Positions 30,618-38,843 of a DNA stretch of 64,000 nucleotides are shown piece by piece. The translations under genes were made by a program, and so were the position numbers. Below the pieces are notes generated by a model. That model was not told the origin of the DNA. It saw only the letters and a list, made by a program, of their open reading frames with translations, and made no database searches. Each line of letters opens with the position of its first letter. Position 1 is the first letter of the stretch. Source of the DNA: Halorubrum laminariae (GTDB taxonomy: Archaea; Halobacteriota; Halobacteria; Halobacteriales; Haloferacaceae); assembly GCF_024494655.1 (NCBI RefSeq), contig NZ_JANHDL010000010.1:40520-104519 (forward strand). The letters are read 5' to 3'.

Positions 30618-31886
30618 TTACTCCAGAACCCGATGCCGCTTGGCAGTTTCACGAATATCGTCGAGCTCTCCGAGTTCACTTTCGAGTGCGTCGAGGGCCG
30701 ACGACAGGGAGACATCAAGCTCGTATTCGTTGTAGTTTCCGCGTCCACTCGACGAGTCGACCAACCGTAAAATCCCGTGGAGGCTCAAATCCGACAAGTG
30801 GTCGTGTACCCGCCTGCGTTTCAGTGGTTCACTACCGTGATTTCGAAGAACTGCTTGATATCGCTCATAGATCAGTTTCGTTCGTTCAGGCGTTTCACCT
30901 TCTGCCGCTAGCTGGCAGACAGTCAGGAGCACATACTGCCCCTGCCGGGTCAACGAATGCATCCCTTCGACAACCTGTTGTCGCTGGATCTGATGCTTGG
31001 CCTCCCGAACGTGGTCTTCGGTGATTTCCGCCTCTCCACCCGCCATCGCGTCGTTCTCGGCGATATCAGCTGCTTTCCGGAGTAACCGTAACGCCTGCCG
31101 AGCAGATCCCGAGTCCTGTGCAGAGAATGCGGCGCACAGTGGGATTACATCTGATTCGAGGACATCGTCGTAGAGCGCGATATCGGCTCGCTGCTTGAGA
31201 ATATTCTGCAGTTCAGTCGCGTCGTACGGAGGGAACAAGATTTCCTCTTCGCAAAGAGTGTCCTTGACTTTCGGAGAGAGGTTTTCTCGGAACTTGAAGT
31301 CGTTCGAGATGCCGACCACACCGATTTTCACATCGAGATCCAATTGCGAGCGTGCTCGTGGAAGCTCGTACAGAATATCGTCATCCGAGCCGATGTTATC
31401 GATCTCGTCCAGAACCACGAGAATAGTCCCACCGATCGACTCAAGGTCGTTGTAGAGTTCGTTGAAGATGCGTTTTTGTTGATACCCGGTTTCGCTCATC
31501 GGTTCGCGCGAAGACGAGACTGTGGTGAGAGGGTGAGAAGGAGAGCGAATCTCGTTCACGAGATTGACCGCTACCTGATAGGATGTGGTGCAGCCAGTAC
31601 AGTTGAGTTCAATAACGTTGAGATCGACGTCGTCGTACTCTCCGGCGGATTCTTGCAGCTCCTCAAGAAGATCGTGCGTAGCAGCTGTCTTCCCGACGCC
31701 GGTAACGCCATACAGAAAGACGTTGTTCGGTTGCCAGCCCTGAATGACAGGACGGAGAGCGGCCGCATATTCGTCGAGTTCTTCGTCCCGCTCCTCGAGT
31801 GTCTCTGGCTGGTAATCATCCCGGAGGACGTCTTTATCCTGGATGATGAACGATTCTCGATTGAATCGGCCCATAGGCGGACTCAA
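30618..31886 (-). CDS. orc1/cdc6: Orc1/Cdc6-type replication initiator
   Basis: A 422-residue AAA+ initiator that binds origin repeats and loads the MCM helicase. Walker A is GVTGVGKT at 60-67, Walker B is VLDEID at 158-163, sensor 1 is GISNDF, and sensor 2 lies in GSARQALRLLRKAADIA. The C-terminal winged helix (about 320-415) includes RRRVHDHLSDLSLHGILRLV. The start may be the ATG at 31886 or that at 31874 (MGRFNRESFIIQD). The gene is flanked on both sides by copies of a shared repeat, marking a replication origin for this replicon. It is the only intact initiator in the window. Confidence 0.92.
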   Translation of the reverse strand: MSPPMGRFNRESFIIQDKDVLRDDYQPETLEERDEELDEYAAALRPVIQGWQPNNVFLYGVTGVGKTAATHDLLEELQESAGEYDDVDLNVIELNCTGCTTSYQVAVNLVNEIRSPSHPLTTVSSSREPMSETGYQQKRIFNELYNDLESIGGTILVVLDEIDNIGSDDDILYELPRARSQLDLDVKIGVVGISNDFKFRENLSPKVKDTLCEEEILFPPYDATELQNILKQRADIALYDDVLESDVIPLCAAFSAQDSGSARQALRLLRKAADIAENDAMAGGEAEITEDHVREAKHQIQRQQVVEGMHSLTRQGQYVLLTVCQLAAEGETPERTKLIYERYQAVLRNHGSEPLKRRRVHDHLSDLSLHGILRLVDSSSGRGNYNEYELDVSLSSALDALESELGELDDIRETAKRHRVLE

Positions 31887-31983
31887 GACGAAGAGCCATC
31901 ATAAAACCAGGGGTTCCAGTATCACCACTAACCCACCACTCGAACCAGTTATGCCAGTACCGCCCTCGCTTATAAAACACACA

Positions 31984-32004
31984 CACTCCACTATTGCCAG
32001 TAAA
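31984..32004 (-). repeat. Origin-like repeat, copy 4
   Basis: On the minus strand TTTACTGGCAATAGTGGAGTG, identical over 21 bases to copy 1 at 30410-30430. It lies about 100 bases upstream of the orc1 start. Confidence 0.7.
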
Positions 32005-32181
32005 CCTTTGCAACAACTGGAGGGGGTCGTTGACCCCCTCTCTAATTAGCGGTACTTTTAATATATTGTATGTTAAACCAAACCCGTACTAGCGAAAACT
32101 CGACTAGCTATAGTAGGTTTAGATAACAGTAACTAGACTAGAGACGTGACATCTTCTGCCCTCCTGTCCATTCTCCCCTCG

Positions 32182-32202
32182 TTACTGGCAATGGTGGAGT
32201 GA
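32182..32202 (+). repeat. Origin-like repeat, copy 5
   Basis: TTACTGGCAATGGTGGAGTG on the plus strand, one base different from copies 1 and 4 over the core and inverted relative to copy 4, with the AT-rich stretch between them. Confidence 0.7.
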
Positions 32203-32299
32203 GAGAGGTACTTAAACGACGGTATTATTGGCAATACTGGCAACTCTGGTTGCCCTCTCCCTGCTACCATCGCTGCCTACCCGATATTCCAGTCGAAAT

Positions 32300-32596
32300 C
32301 TACCCTTCCCGACACCAATCGATCGATGACCGTGGACCTCTTTTCACATGTTTCGCTCGTTCCCACTTCCCGATGATGACCGTTTCTGAATCTACTCTCC
32401 GTGATCCCCGTCGTTCATCGTGGTTCGAGATGCAGGTCTTGCCGGCGCCGCTGGGCCCGGTGACGATGGCCGTGTCGGCGGGTTCCCCGTTCGTGATGGG
32501 CTCGAGAACGCTGGAGAGATGGTTGACTTCGGCGTCGCGATGCTCAACTTCCCGAGGGACGAACCCGGCGCGGAGAACGCGAGCATCGCGGATCAT
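32300..32596 (-). pseudogene. Truncated Orc1/Cdc6 remnant
   Basis: From the ATG at 32596 the frame reads IRDARVLRAGFVPREVEHRD, then VLEPITNGEPADTAIVTGPS and GAGKTCISNH. This is the N-terminus of an Orc1/Cdc6 protein through Walker A (GPSGAGKT). After that the sequence loses similarity (DERRGSRRVDSETVIIGKW) and no Walker B, sensor or winged-helix region follows; the intact orc1 gene and its origin lie beyond. It is a dead initiator fragment of about 50 recognisable residues, different in sequence from the intact neighbour. Confidence 0.75.
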
Positions 32597-32647
32597 CGTT
32601 GCTTGATAGACTGGTTTTCTGGCTAGTACTAAAAACGTGATTGGGTT

Positions 32648-32750
32648 GTTTCCGGAAACCATCTATTCAGTTCCATTTTACTTGTCGTATCCCCCTGCTG
32701 TCGTGCGATTTCTAATTGTGGAAAACCAAGTTTTCCGGGATTTTCCGGAA
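32648..32750. repeat. TTTCC/GGAAA palindrome cluster upstream of orc1 remnant
   Basis: GTTTCCGGAAAC (32648-32659) is a perfect palindrome. GGAAAAC (32720-32726) and GTTTTCC (32730-32736) form a second, and GATTTTCCGGAATC follows at about 32739-32752. These resemble the TTTCC/GGAAA part of known haloarchaeal origin boxes and may be the old origin of the remnant initiator. Confidence 0.45.
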
Positions 32751-32941
32751 TCGGCTCATTAACGGGAGAACCACTTTCTCGTATGCGCATTCTGTCGCCG
32801 AGGGCCAGGTAGTCGATGGCGTCCTGATTGCGAGACCGTCCGTGCGAGATCTCCTGTTGTGGAGGGGATTGACCGTTCAAAAGGACGAACCAGCCACGTT
32901 ACTACAGAACGCTAATCAAACACCTCTTCGATACGTCGAAT

Positions 32942-33175
32942 ATGGCAGACGACAGGACCGAGGGTGTGATCGTCCACCTCGTGGACAAGCACGGGGAGGG
33001 CGAGATCGAGCGCGAATACGACGACTGGGAGATTGTGGACGAGGGATGGATTAGATGCATCGGCCCGTCGCAGGGTGGCGAACTCGACAGTGGCCACGTA
33101 CCCGTCTCGTACTACCCACCCGAGCGTGTGGTCTCCGTCGACGTTTACGAGAAGCCTTCACGAAAGTCGGTCTGA
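32942..33175 (+). CDS. Small hypothetical protein
   Basis: A 77-residue acidic protein (MADDRTEGVIVHLVDKHGEG, then DEGWIRCIGPSQGGELDSGH) made of short strands, perhaps a small beta-barrel. It is convergent with the BREX helicase gene, whose 3' end is 41 bases away. No family recognised. The composition is typical of haloarchaeal proteins. Confidence 0.6.
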   Translation: MADDRTEGVIVHLVDKHGEGEIEREYDDWEIVDEGWIRCIGPSQGGELDSGHVPVSYYPPERVVSVDVYEKPSRKSV

Positions 33176-33216
33176 CGCGCCGGCAGCGATCCGCTCCCGT
33201 CCCGATCTGGGATCGA

Positions 33217-36123
33217 TTAGACCGGGAGAGCAAAGCAAACGTTCTCCACCTCTGGCGCAAGTGAGATGACCCGAGCCTTCCGCTGCAATTCTTGGCGCCG
33301 GTCTTCGATACGCTGCTCAAGTTTGTTGAGCCGTTCTTGTTGACCACGGATCGCGATGTCCATATTTGACCCAGCCTCTGCTTTCCGCTCATAGTTCTCG
33401 ATGAACTCCTCGATTCGCTGGCGTTCAGCCTCCGCATACTCCTCGAGGTCATCCAGTTCTTGCTGGGTCTCCTCTCGGCGGCGCTCGTGTAGTTCTTCCC
33501 GCAAGGACGTGACCTGCTGGCTGATGTACCGGTCAGCGGCTTCTCGCAGTTGATCCTGACTCTGTATCAGCGATCGCACCCGATCAGCGTCGGGCGACCC
33601 TTTGATACTGTCACCCTGAACAACACGCTGACCCATCCGCTGCCGGGGGTCTTGATGGCGGGCATCGACATACACAGGGATCATATCTTCCCGGATGACC
33701 TCGCCCGTCCCGTCCTCGAACGTCACGCGGTAGTTGTATGCAATCCCCGGCTCGTCGATGAACGGGAGGAGCTTTAGCCCAACATCGCCGTGCTCGCTCT
33801 CAAGAATTTGCTGCATGAGCCGCTGGACCAGATCATCATCGGGTGAGACGTAGTCGATACCATCGTGGTCCATCGCGAACTCTCGGCTAAACGTGAACGG
33901 CCCGTACTCCTCGTCCGTTCCTTGCCGTAGAGAGCGTGGCAGCTGGGCCCTGTAGAGGTTGCTCCCAGCTTTTTCGACGTCGCCGCCGAGCGCCTCGACG
34001 CCGCGTTCGACGAACTCGCGGATGTCGGCCTCCGTCCCGTAGACATCCTCGGACTCGTCCATCACCTCCTGAATCTTCTCCCGGCTCTCCTGGTCAAACG
34101 TGCTCGTGTCGATGAGGCTGCGTTCGTACCACTCCTGGAGCGTGCGTTGGCGTTCGTCGATGAGCTCCTCGAGTTCTTCCTTGGTTGCACTCGCCGGTTC
34201 GTCGTTCTGGATGGACTCCATGATGAGCGAGTCGACGTTGATGTCGTCAAGCATCCCCAACACGTCGGCCGTGTTGCCGAGTTTGCCGCGGATGTTCTCG
34301 ACCTTGTTCTGGAGCATGTCGAAGATCTCGCCCTCACGAGTGTCCTCAAACGTGAAGTTCCAGACCTTGACCTCCTTGTCCTGGCCGTAGCGGTGGAGCC
34401 GGCCGATGCGTTGCTCGAGGCGGTTCGGGTTCCACGGCAGCTCGTAGTTCACCATGATGTGGCAACTGTGCTGGAGGTCAATCCCCTCGCTCGCCGCGTC
34501 GGTCGCAAATAGCAGCCTGGACTGGCCGTGGTTGAACTCCTCCTCGATGCGGGCGCGTTCCTCCTTGTCGACGTCACCGTGGATGACGAGAATCTCGTCG
34601 GCCCAGGGTTCGTCCTTCACGAGGTCGAGCAGGTAATCCAGCGTGTCCCGATACTCGGTGAAGAGGAGGAGCTTCTCGTCCGGTTGCTCCTCTAGCAGCT
34701 GCTGGATGTACCGACGCACCTTCTGGGCCTTCGAGTCGACGGAGATGCCCTCGGCAAGCGAGACGAGGTCGCGGAGCGTTTCGATCTCCTCTTCGAGTTG
34801 CGCATCGCTCTCGGTGACGGTCAGCGCGGAGAGTTCCTCCTCGGCTCGTTGTTTGTCCTCTTCGTCGAGGTCTTCGCCGTCGAGATACGCAGAGGCCTCT
34901 TCTGAGAGGCTCGTGGAGGTCGATTGCTCGTCGACGAGGTCGCCCAAGCGACGGCTCAGCGTCGCTTGGATGGCGCCGATGCTGCTGACAAGGCGCTTCT
35001 GCATCAGTGCCATCGCGAACCCGACCGCTGGCTCGTTCAGCTTCTCGGAGCGGTTGTAGACGTTCTGGACGTAGTCAGTAACGGCCCGGTAGAACTGCCG
35101 CTCATCGTGGGTCATCTCCACGGGAACCGTATTCACGTCGCGGTCGGGGAAGATGCGCTCGCCGTCATCGTCGTACAGCGTTTGCTTCCCGCGCCGAATC
35201 ATCACGCGGTCGACGGCCTCTTTCGAGAGATCCTGGTCCTCGGCGACGAGGAACGGGTCGATGTACTCGACGAGCGAACGGAACGCCTCACCCTTGCCAT
35301 CGTGTGGCGTCGCGCTGAGCAGCAGCAAGGAGTCGGAGTTGCCGGCGACCCGTTCGACCATCTTCGACGTCTCACTGGGCGAATCGCCTCGTTTGGCGGC
35401 CTTGTGCGCCTCATCGACTATCACGACGTCCCAGAACGCTTCCTCGAGGGCCGGCTGGAACTCGTCCTGTCGGAGGAAGGCCTGACTCGTCACCATCTGT
35501 TGGTGGTCCTGGTCCCAGATGTTGGCCTCCTCGCCGAGTCTGCGGCGTTCACCCTCGACCCACTGCCGGTCGGCCGGCGTGAGGTCGATGTCGAAGAAGC
35601 GGTTCATATCACGAATCCACTTCTTCTGGAGGTGGGCAGGGACGACGAACAGGACGCGGTCGGCACGATTTCGAGCGGTGAGCTCTTTGAGGATGAGACC
35701 CGCTTCGATGGTCTTCCCGAGGCCGACGTCGTCGGCGATGAGCGCACGTTGGCGCAGCTTCTGCATCACCCAGTTGACTGCGGCTAGCTGATACGGTTCG
35801 AGACGGACGAGTGAGTTCGAAATACTCAGCAGCTGTCCCTGCTCGTGGGCGATTTGTAGCTGAAGGGCTTGCGAACGTAGGTCGAACCACTCGGCCGAGA
35901 CCGACTCGTGGTCGGGATGTAGCTGTTCGGCTGACGCCGAGCGCAGTTCCCCAAGCTGATCGCGTTTGGGTTCGACCTCGACGTCATCGATACAGACAGT
36001 CTTCACGCCGGCGTCTTCGACGTAGGCCCGGAGATAGTCGAGATCGCCGACGGAGTAGGTCTTAATGACCTCGGCAGTGCGTCCATTGAGGAGGACCGTA
36101 TCACCGGGATCGAAGTTAGTCAT
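33217..36123 (-). CDS. brxHII: BREX helicase BrxHII
   Basis: A 968-residue SNF2/HepA-like helicase. Motif I is DDVGLGKT at 131-138 and motif II is DEAH at 237-240; the C-terminal lobe has EGIDLQHSCHIMVNYELPWN and RLEQRIGRLHRYGQ (motifs V and VI). The C-terminal 200 residues form long charged helices. A helicase of this kind is the last gene of type 5 BREX operons. It follows pglZ with a six-base gap and is the downstream end of the pglX operon. Its biochemical role in BREX is unresolved. Confidence 0.88.
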   Translation of the reverse strand: MTNFDPGDTVLLNGRTAEVIKTYSVGDLDYLRAYVEDAGVKTVCIDDVEVEPKRDQLGELRSASAEQLHPDHESVSAEWFDLRSQALQLQIAHEQGQLLSISNSLVRLEPYQLAAVNWVMQKLRQRALIADDVGLGKTIEAGLILKELTARNRADRVLFVVPAHLQKKWIRDMNRFFDIDLTPADRQWVEGERRRLGEEANIWDQDHQQMVTSQAFLRQDEFQPALEEAFWDVVIVDEAHKAAKRGDSPSETSKMVERVAGNSDSLLLLSATPHDGKGEAFRSLVEYIDPFLVAEDQDLSKEAVDRVMIRRGKQTLYDDDGERIFPDRDVNTVPVEMTHDERQFYRAVTDYVQNVYNRSEKLNEPAVGFAMALMQKRLVSSIGAIQATLSRRLGDLVDEQSTSTSLSEEASAYLDGEDLDEEDKQRAEEELSALTVTESDAQLEEEIETLRDLVSLAEGISVDSKAQKVRRYIQQLLEEQPDEKLLLFTEYRDTLDYLLDLVKDEPWADEILVIHGDVDKEERARIEEEFNHGQSRLLFATDAASEGIDLQHSCHIMVNYELPWNPNRLEQRIGRLHRYGQDKEVKVWNFTFEDTREGEIFDMLQNKVENIRGKLGNTADVLGMLDDINVDSLIMESIQNDEPASATKEELEELIDERQRTLQEWYERSLIDTSTFDQESREKIQEVMDESEDVYGTEADIREFVERGVEALGGDVEKAGSNLYRAQLPRSLRQGTDEEYGPFTFSREFAMDHDGIDYVSPDDDLVQRLMQQILESEHGDVGLKLLPFIDEPGIAYNYRVTFEDGTGEVIREDMIPVYVDARHQDPRQRMGQRVVQGDSIKGSPDADRVRSLIQSQDQLREAADRYISQQVTSLREELHERRREETQQELDDLEEYAEAERQRIEEFIENYERKAEAGSNMDIAIRGQQERLNKLEQRIEDRRQELQRKARVISLAPEVENVCFALPV

Positions 36124-36129
36124 AAGCGG

Positions 36130-38295
36130 TCATTCCTGCGTGATCGTGACGAAGTTGAGCACGAATTCCTGTGGGAGAACCCCACCGTGGTAGAAGCGAG
36201 CATCGGGAATTCCCTGATTGCGGAAGCGCTGAATTGGATCAGCGAGGACACTAATTTTCGTGTCATCGTCAAGGTAGCCGAGATGAGTGTTCTCGTCGAG
36301 GAGGACGCCAGGTGCATCCTCGTCGATCTCTGTTCCGGCCACCCAACGGCGCGTCACTTGCTCTGCCTCGTCCGGTGGATAGATACCATCAAGATCGATG
36401 CTCTGGGGAAGCGAGACAAAACCGTGGTCGGCGAGGATGTATGCGCGGTCCCACTCTCCCTGGTCGAGCTTCTCGCAGATGATGTCCGATATCTTCTCGA
36501 TACGGTCGCTGAACAGCGCCTCGAAGTCGGTTAGCTCTTTTTCACCAGCTTTGTCGAGGTCGTTCCAGTAGTACGCAACGCGAGTGTTGCTCCACCCCGA
36601 CTCGTCGTCCTCGCTCTGCATGATGTAACTCCAGCCATCGTCCTTCAGCATCTTCTCGCGCTGGTAGTTAGTGATCTCGCGGCCGTTGCGTTCCGGAACG
36701 AGTTCCCCGTCGTCGAGTTCGATGTTGAAGCTGAACTTGCTCCCGGGCGTGAGTGCGGCCTTCCCAAACTCAGTATCCGAGGGGAGTGTTCCGACCCAAG
36801 CAGTCTCGTCGACTTCGAGGCCGGGGAGTTCACGACGGACGGACTCCGCCAGTTCGTGGGCGAGGTCGAAACGCAGCGCGTCGACGATGAACAGCGCAAC
36901 GCTCTGGCCACTCTGGAGGTGTTCTTGCTCCTGGTCGAAGAACTGGTGGGCGTAGTTCTCACCGACAAACGGCGAGCCATCCTCGATTTGGTCGACAACG
37001 AGATCACCGAGATCGCTGAGGTAGTCGAGGTAGCGTGACTCAGTCAGCGACGTCCGCAAGTCGTCGAGCGTCGCCGTGGCGGGGTGCTCTTCGGGGAGGT
37101 CGTTCTCGGGCTCTCCCGAGATGATGAGATTGTACACGGCGTTGTCGATCTGCCAGGTCCCCTCGTCGACATCGCCGTAGAGGTCGACGACGTCGGTCGT
37201 ATCGCCGCGTTCCTCCCACGTCTCGAGTTCGTGCGCCAGCTTGGCGACCTCGACGGCCTGCTCCCAGACGCACGTCCACGGGACGTCGCCGTAGGTCGTT
37301 TCGAGACGCTGGTGGCGGGTAGATGCTCGAGTTGCGCACGTCTCGTAGTCGCCGTCGTGGAATGACTGCGTCCATTCGTCCCAGAGTTCGTGTTCGAGCG
37401 AGGCGTCGACGGGACAATCGGCGAGTTCCCACGGGTCGTCGTAGGTGCGGAGGACATCGTGCCAGAAACGGGCATCAGGGTCGAGGTAGACGTGCGCCAG
37501 TTCCTCGGCACGCTCGGAATCGACCTTGCTCAGCAGCGACTGAAGTTCGGGCCGAGAGATTCCCAGTCCGGAACTGGATTCAGGCCGGTACTCGGCGTCG
37601 AGGAGAGACTTATCGAGACCCTCCTCGACGAGCCACTCGGCGACCGCCCAGCGTCGTGTACGCGTGACGAGCACGTCCTCATCGGTAACCCCTTCGACGG
37701 CTGTGACGCCGTCGTCGACGAGGAGATCACGAATCTTCAGCAGGTCGTCGGAATCGTCGGGCAGATTCTCGGCGCCGTGTTCGAGCACGAACTGGACTGG
37801 GTCGTCGTGCCCGTTGAGGACGATCTTCGTCTGGAGGCCCTGGAGCGTCGGTAGGCCGCCCTCGCCGTTGAGTTCTCGGAAGAGTGTCTTCGCGACCTGC
37901 TCGCGGTCGCTCACGTCAGCGTCTTCGTAGGCCGTGCGAATCGAGGCGGCTTGGATGCGGTCGTTCTCGAAACAGCGTGCCGCAAGCTTGCCGATGTGCT
38001 GTTCGACGACACCACCGGTGTTCTCGACGTCTTTGAACCAGTCTACGTCGTCGCTGTGCGCCTGTGGCACGTACCAGACGGTTCGGTCGCGGGGTGCGTC
38101 GGCGCGTAGCTCCAGCGGCGTCTGTTCGGCTGCGTGGAACTCACAGCCCACCGAGTGGCTGACGTTTTTGACAATGTCGCGAAGATAGCCACCGTCATCC
38201 CACCAGAGCACGACAGGATCCTCGTCAGCCGCCTTATCGATGGCAGTCTCGATGGCGTCTTCAGCGCACCGTGGGAGGGTTTTCGTCGCGGGCAT
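36130..38295 (-). CDS. pglZ: BREX protein PglZ
   Basis: A 721-residue PglZ-domain protein. The alkaline-phosphatase-like core contains VALFIVDALRFDLAHELAES (near 465) with the metal-binding aspartates and DHGF in YILADHGFVS (near 621). The N-terminal half is alpha-helical and specific to BREX. PglZ is present in all BREX types and is needed for both modification and exclusion. It starts two bases after the stop of the 181-residue protein, so the three genes pglX, 181-residue and pglZ are tightly packed. Confidence 0.92.
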   Translation of the reverse strand: MPATKTLPRCAEDAIETAIDKAADEDPVVLWWDDGGYLRDIVKNVSHSVGCEFHAAEQTPLELRADAPRDRTVWYVPQAHSDDVDWFKDVENTGGVVEQHIGKLAARCFENDRIQAASIRTAYEDADVSDREQVAKTLFRELNGEGGLPTLQGLQTKIVLNGHDDPVQFVLEHGAENLPDDSDDLLKIRDLLVDDGVTAVEGVTDEDVLVTRTRRWAVAEWLVEEGLDKSLLDAEYRPESSSGLGISRPELQSLLSKVDSERAEELAHVYLDPDARFWHDVLRTYDDPWELADCPVDASLEHELWDEWTQSFHDGDYETCATRASTRHQRLETTYGDVPWTCVWEQAVEVAKLAHELETWEERGDTTDVVDLYGDVDEGTWQIDNAVYNLIISGEPENDLPEEHPATATLDDLRTSLTESRYLDYLSDLGDLVVDQIEDGSPFVGENYAHQFFDQEQEHLQSGQSVALFIVDALRFDLAHELAESVRRELPGLEVDETAWVGTLPSDTEFGKAALTPGSKFSFNIELDDGELVPERNGREITNYQREKMLKDDGWSYIMQSEDDESGWSNTRVAYYWNDLDKAGEKELTDFEALFSDRIEKISDIICEKLDQGEWDRAYILADHGFVSLPQSIDLDGIYPPDEAEQVTRRWVAGTEIDEDAPGVLLDENTHLGYLDDDTKISVLADPIQRFRNQGIPDARFYHGGVLPQEFVLNFVTITQE

Positions 38296-38297
38296 AG

Positions 38298-38843
38298 TTA
38301 TTGGGTAGCTTTCTGTTTCACGGCTTCAAGTAGTTCCTCGCGCGTATCAGTACCAATTCGAGCGACACCAACACGCTGGTAGGTGAGGACAGTACAGTCC
38401 TTCGCCTCCAGCTCTTCAAAGTCAAACCCCTCAAGCGAACTTCGAGCGGCACCGAGACACCAGATCGACTCTGGCTTGGCTGCTTCAACAAGTTCGTCCC
38501 ATACCTCCTCAACTGTTTGTTGGAAAACGTCAGTTGATAAGAGGATAACCATTACATCTGCGTTGGCCGCGGCATCAAGGAGCTCAGCTCTCGCTTGTTC
38601 GACCATACCTTCACTTCCGACAGAATCCTGTACGCCTGCATATACAGCAGACATTCTCTCTTCTCCGCCGGCGACGCCAAACTCCCTGGAAAGAACGTAC
38701 AAGTGGCAACCTACCAACTCTGCAAGTTCGTCGTACAGGCCTGCAACTTGACCAAAGAGCCCTTCATAATACTCTTTGACTGGCTGGTCACGATGTTCAG
38801 CCGTCGTATTCGACCGCTCTGCAAAGATGTGTGCCTCCATCAT
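38298..38843 (-). CDS. Unrecognised 181-residue protein inside BREX operon
   Basis: A 181-residue alpha/beta protein. VGCHLYVLSREFGVAGG, ADVMVILLSTDVF, SIWCLGAARSSLEGF and DCTVLTYQRVGVARIG look like the strands of a Rossmann-like sheet. I see no catalytic motif and do not recognise the family. Its ATG overlaps the pglX stop (ATGA) and it is two bases from pglZ, so it is translated as part of the BREX operon. It is not a standard type 5 component. Its base composition looks less GC-rich than that of pglZ, so it may be a later insertion. Confidence 0.7.
   Translation of the reverse strand: MMEAHIFAERSNTTAEHRDQPVKEYYEGLFGQVAGLYDELAELVGCHLYVLSREFGVAGGEERMSAVYAGVQDSVGSEGMVEQARAELLDAAANADVMVILLSTDVFQQTVEEVWDELVEAAKPESIWCLGAARSSLEGFDFEELEAKDCTVLTYQRVGVARIGTDTREELLEAVKQKATQ

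Larger units (their letters stand above)
31887..32299. other. Candidate replication origin
   Basis: The region upstream of orc1 holds two TTACTGGCAA repeats in opposite orientation, at 31984-32004 (minus) and 32182-32202 (plus), around an AT-rich stretch at about 32040-32150 (TTTTAATATATTGTATG). A further variant, ATTGGCAATACTGGCAAC, is at about 32227-32244. Inverted repeats around an AT-rich unwinding element next to orc1/cdc6 is the usual haloarchaeal origin layout. Confidence 0.7.
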
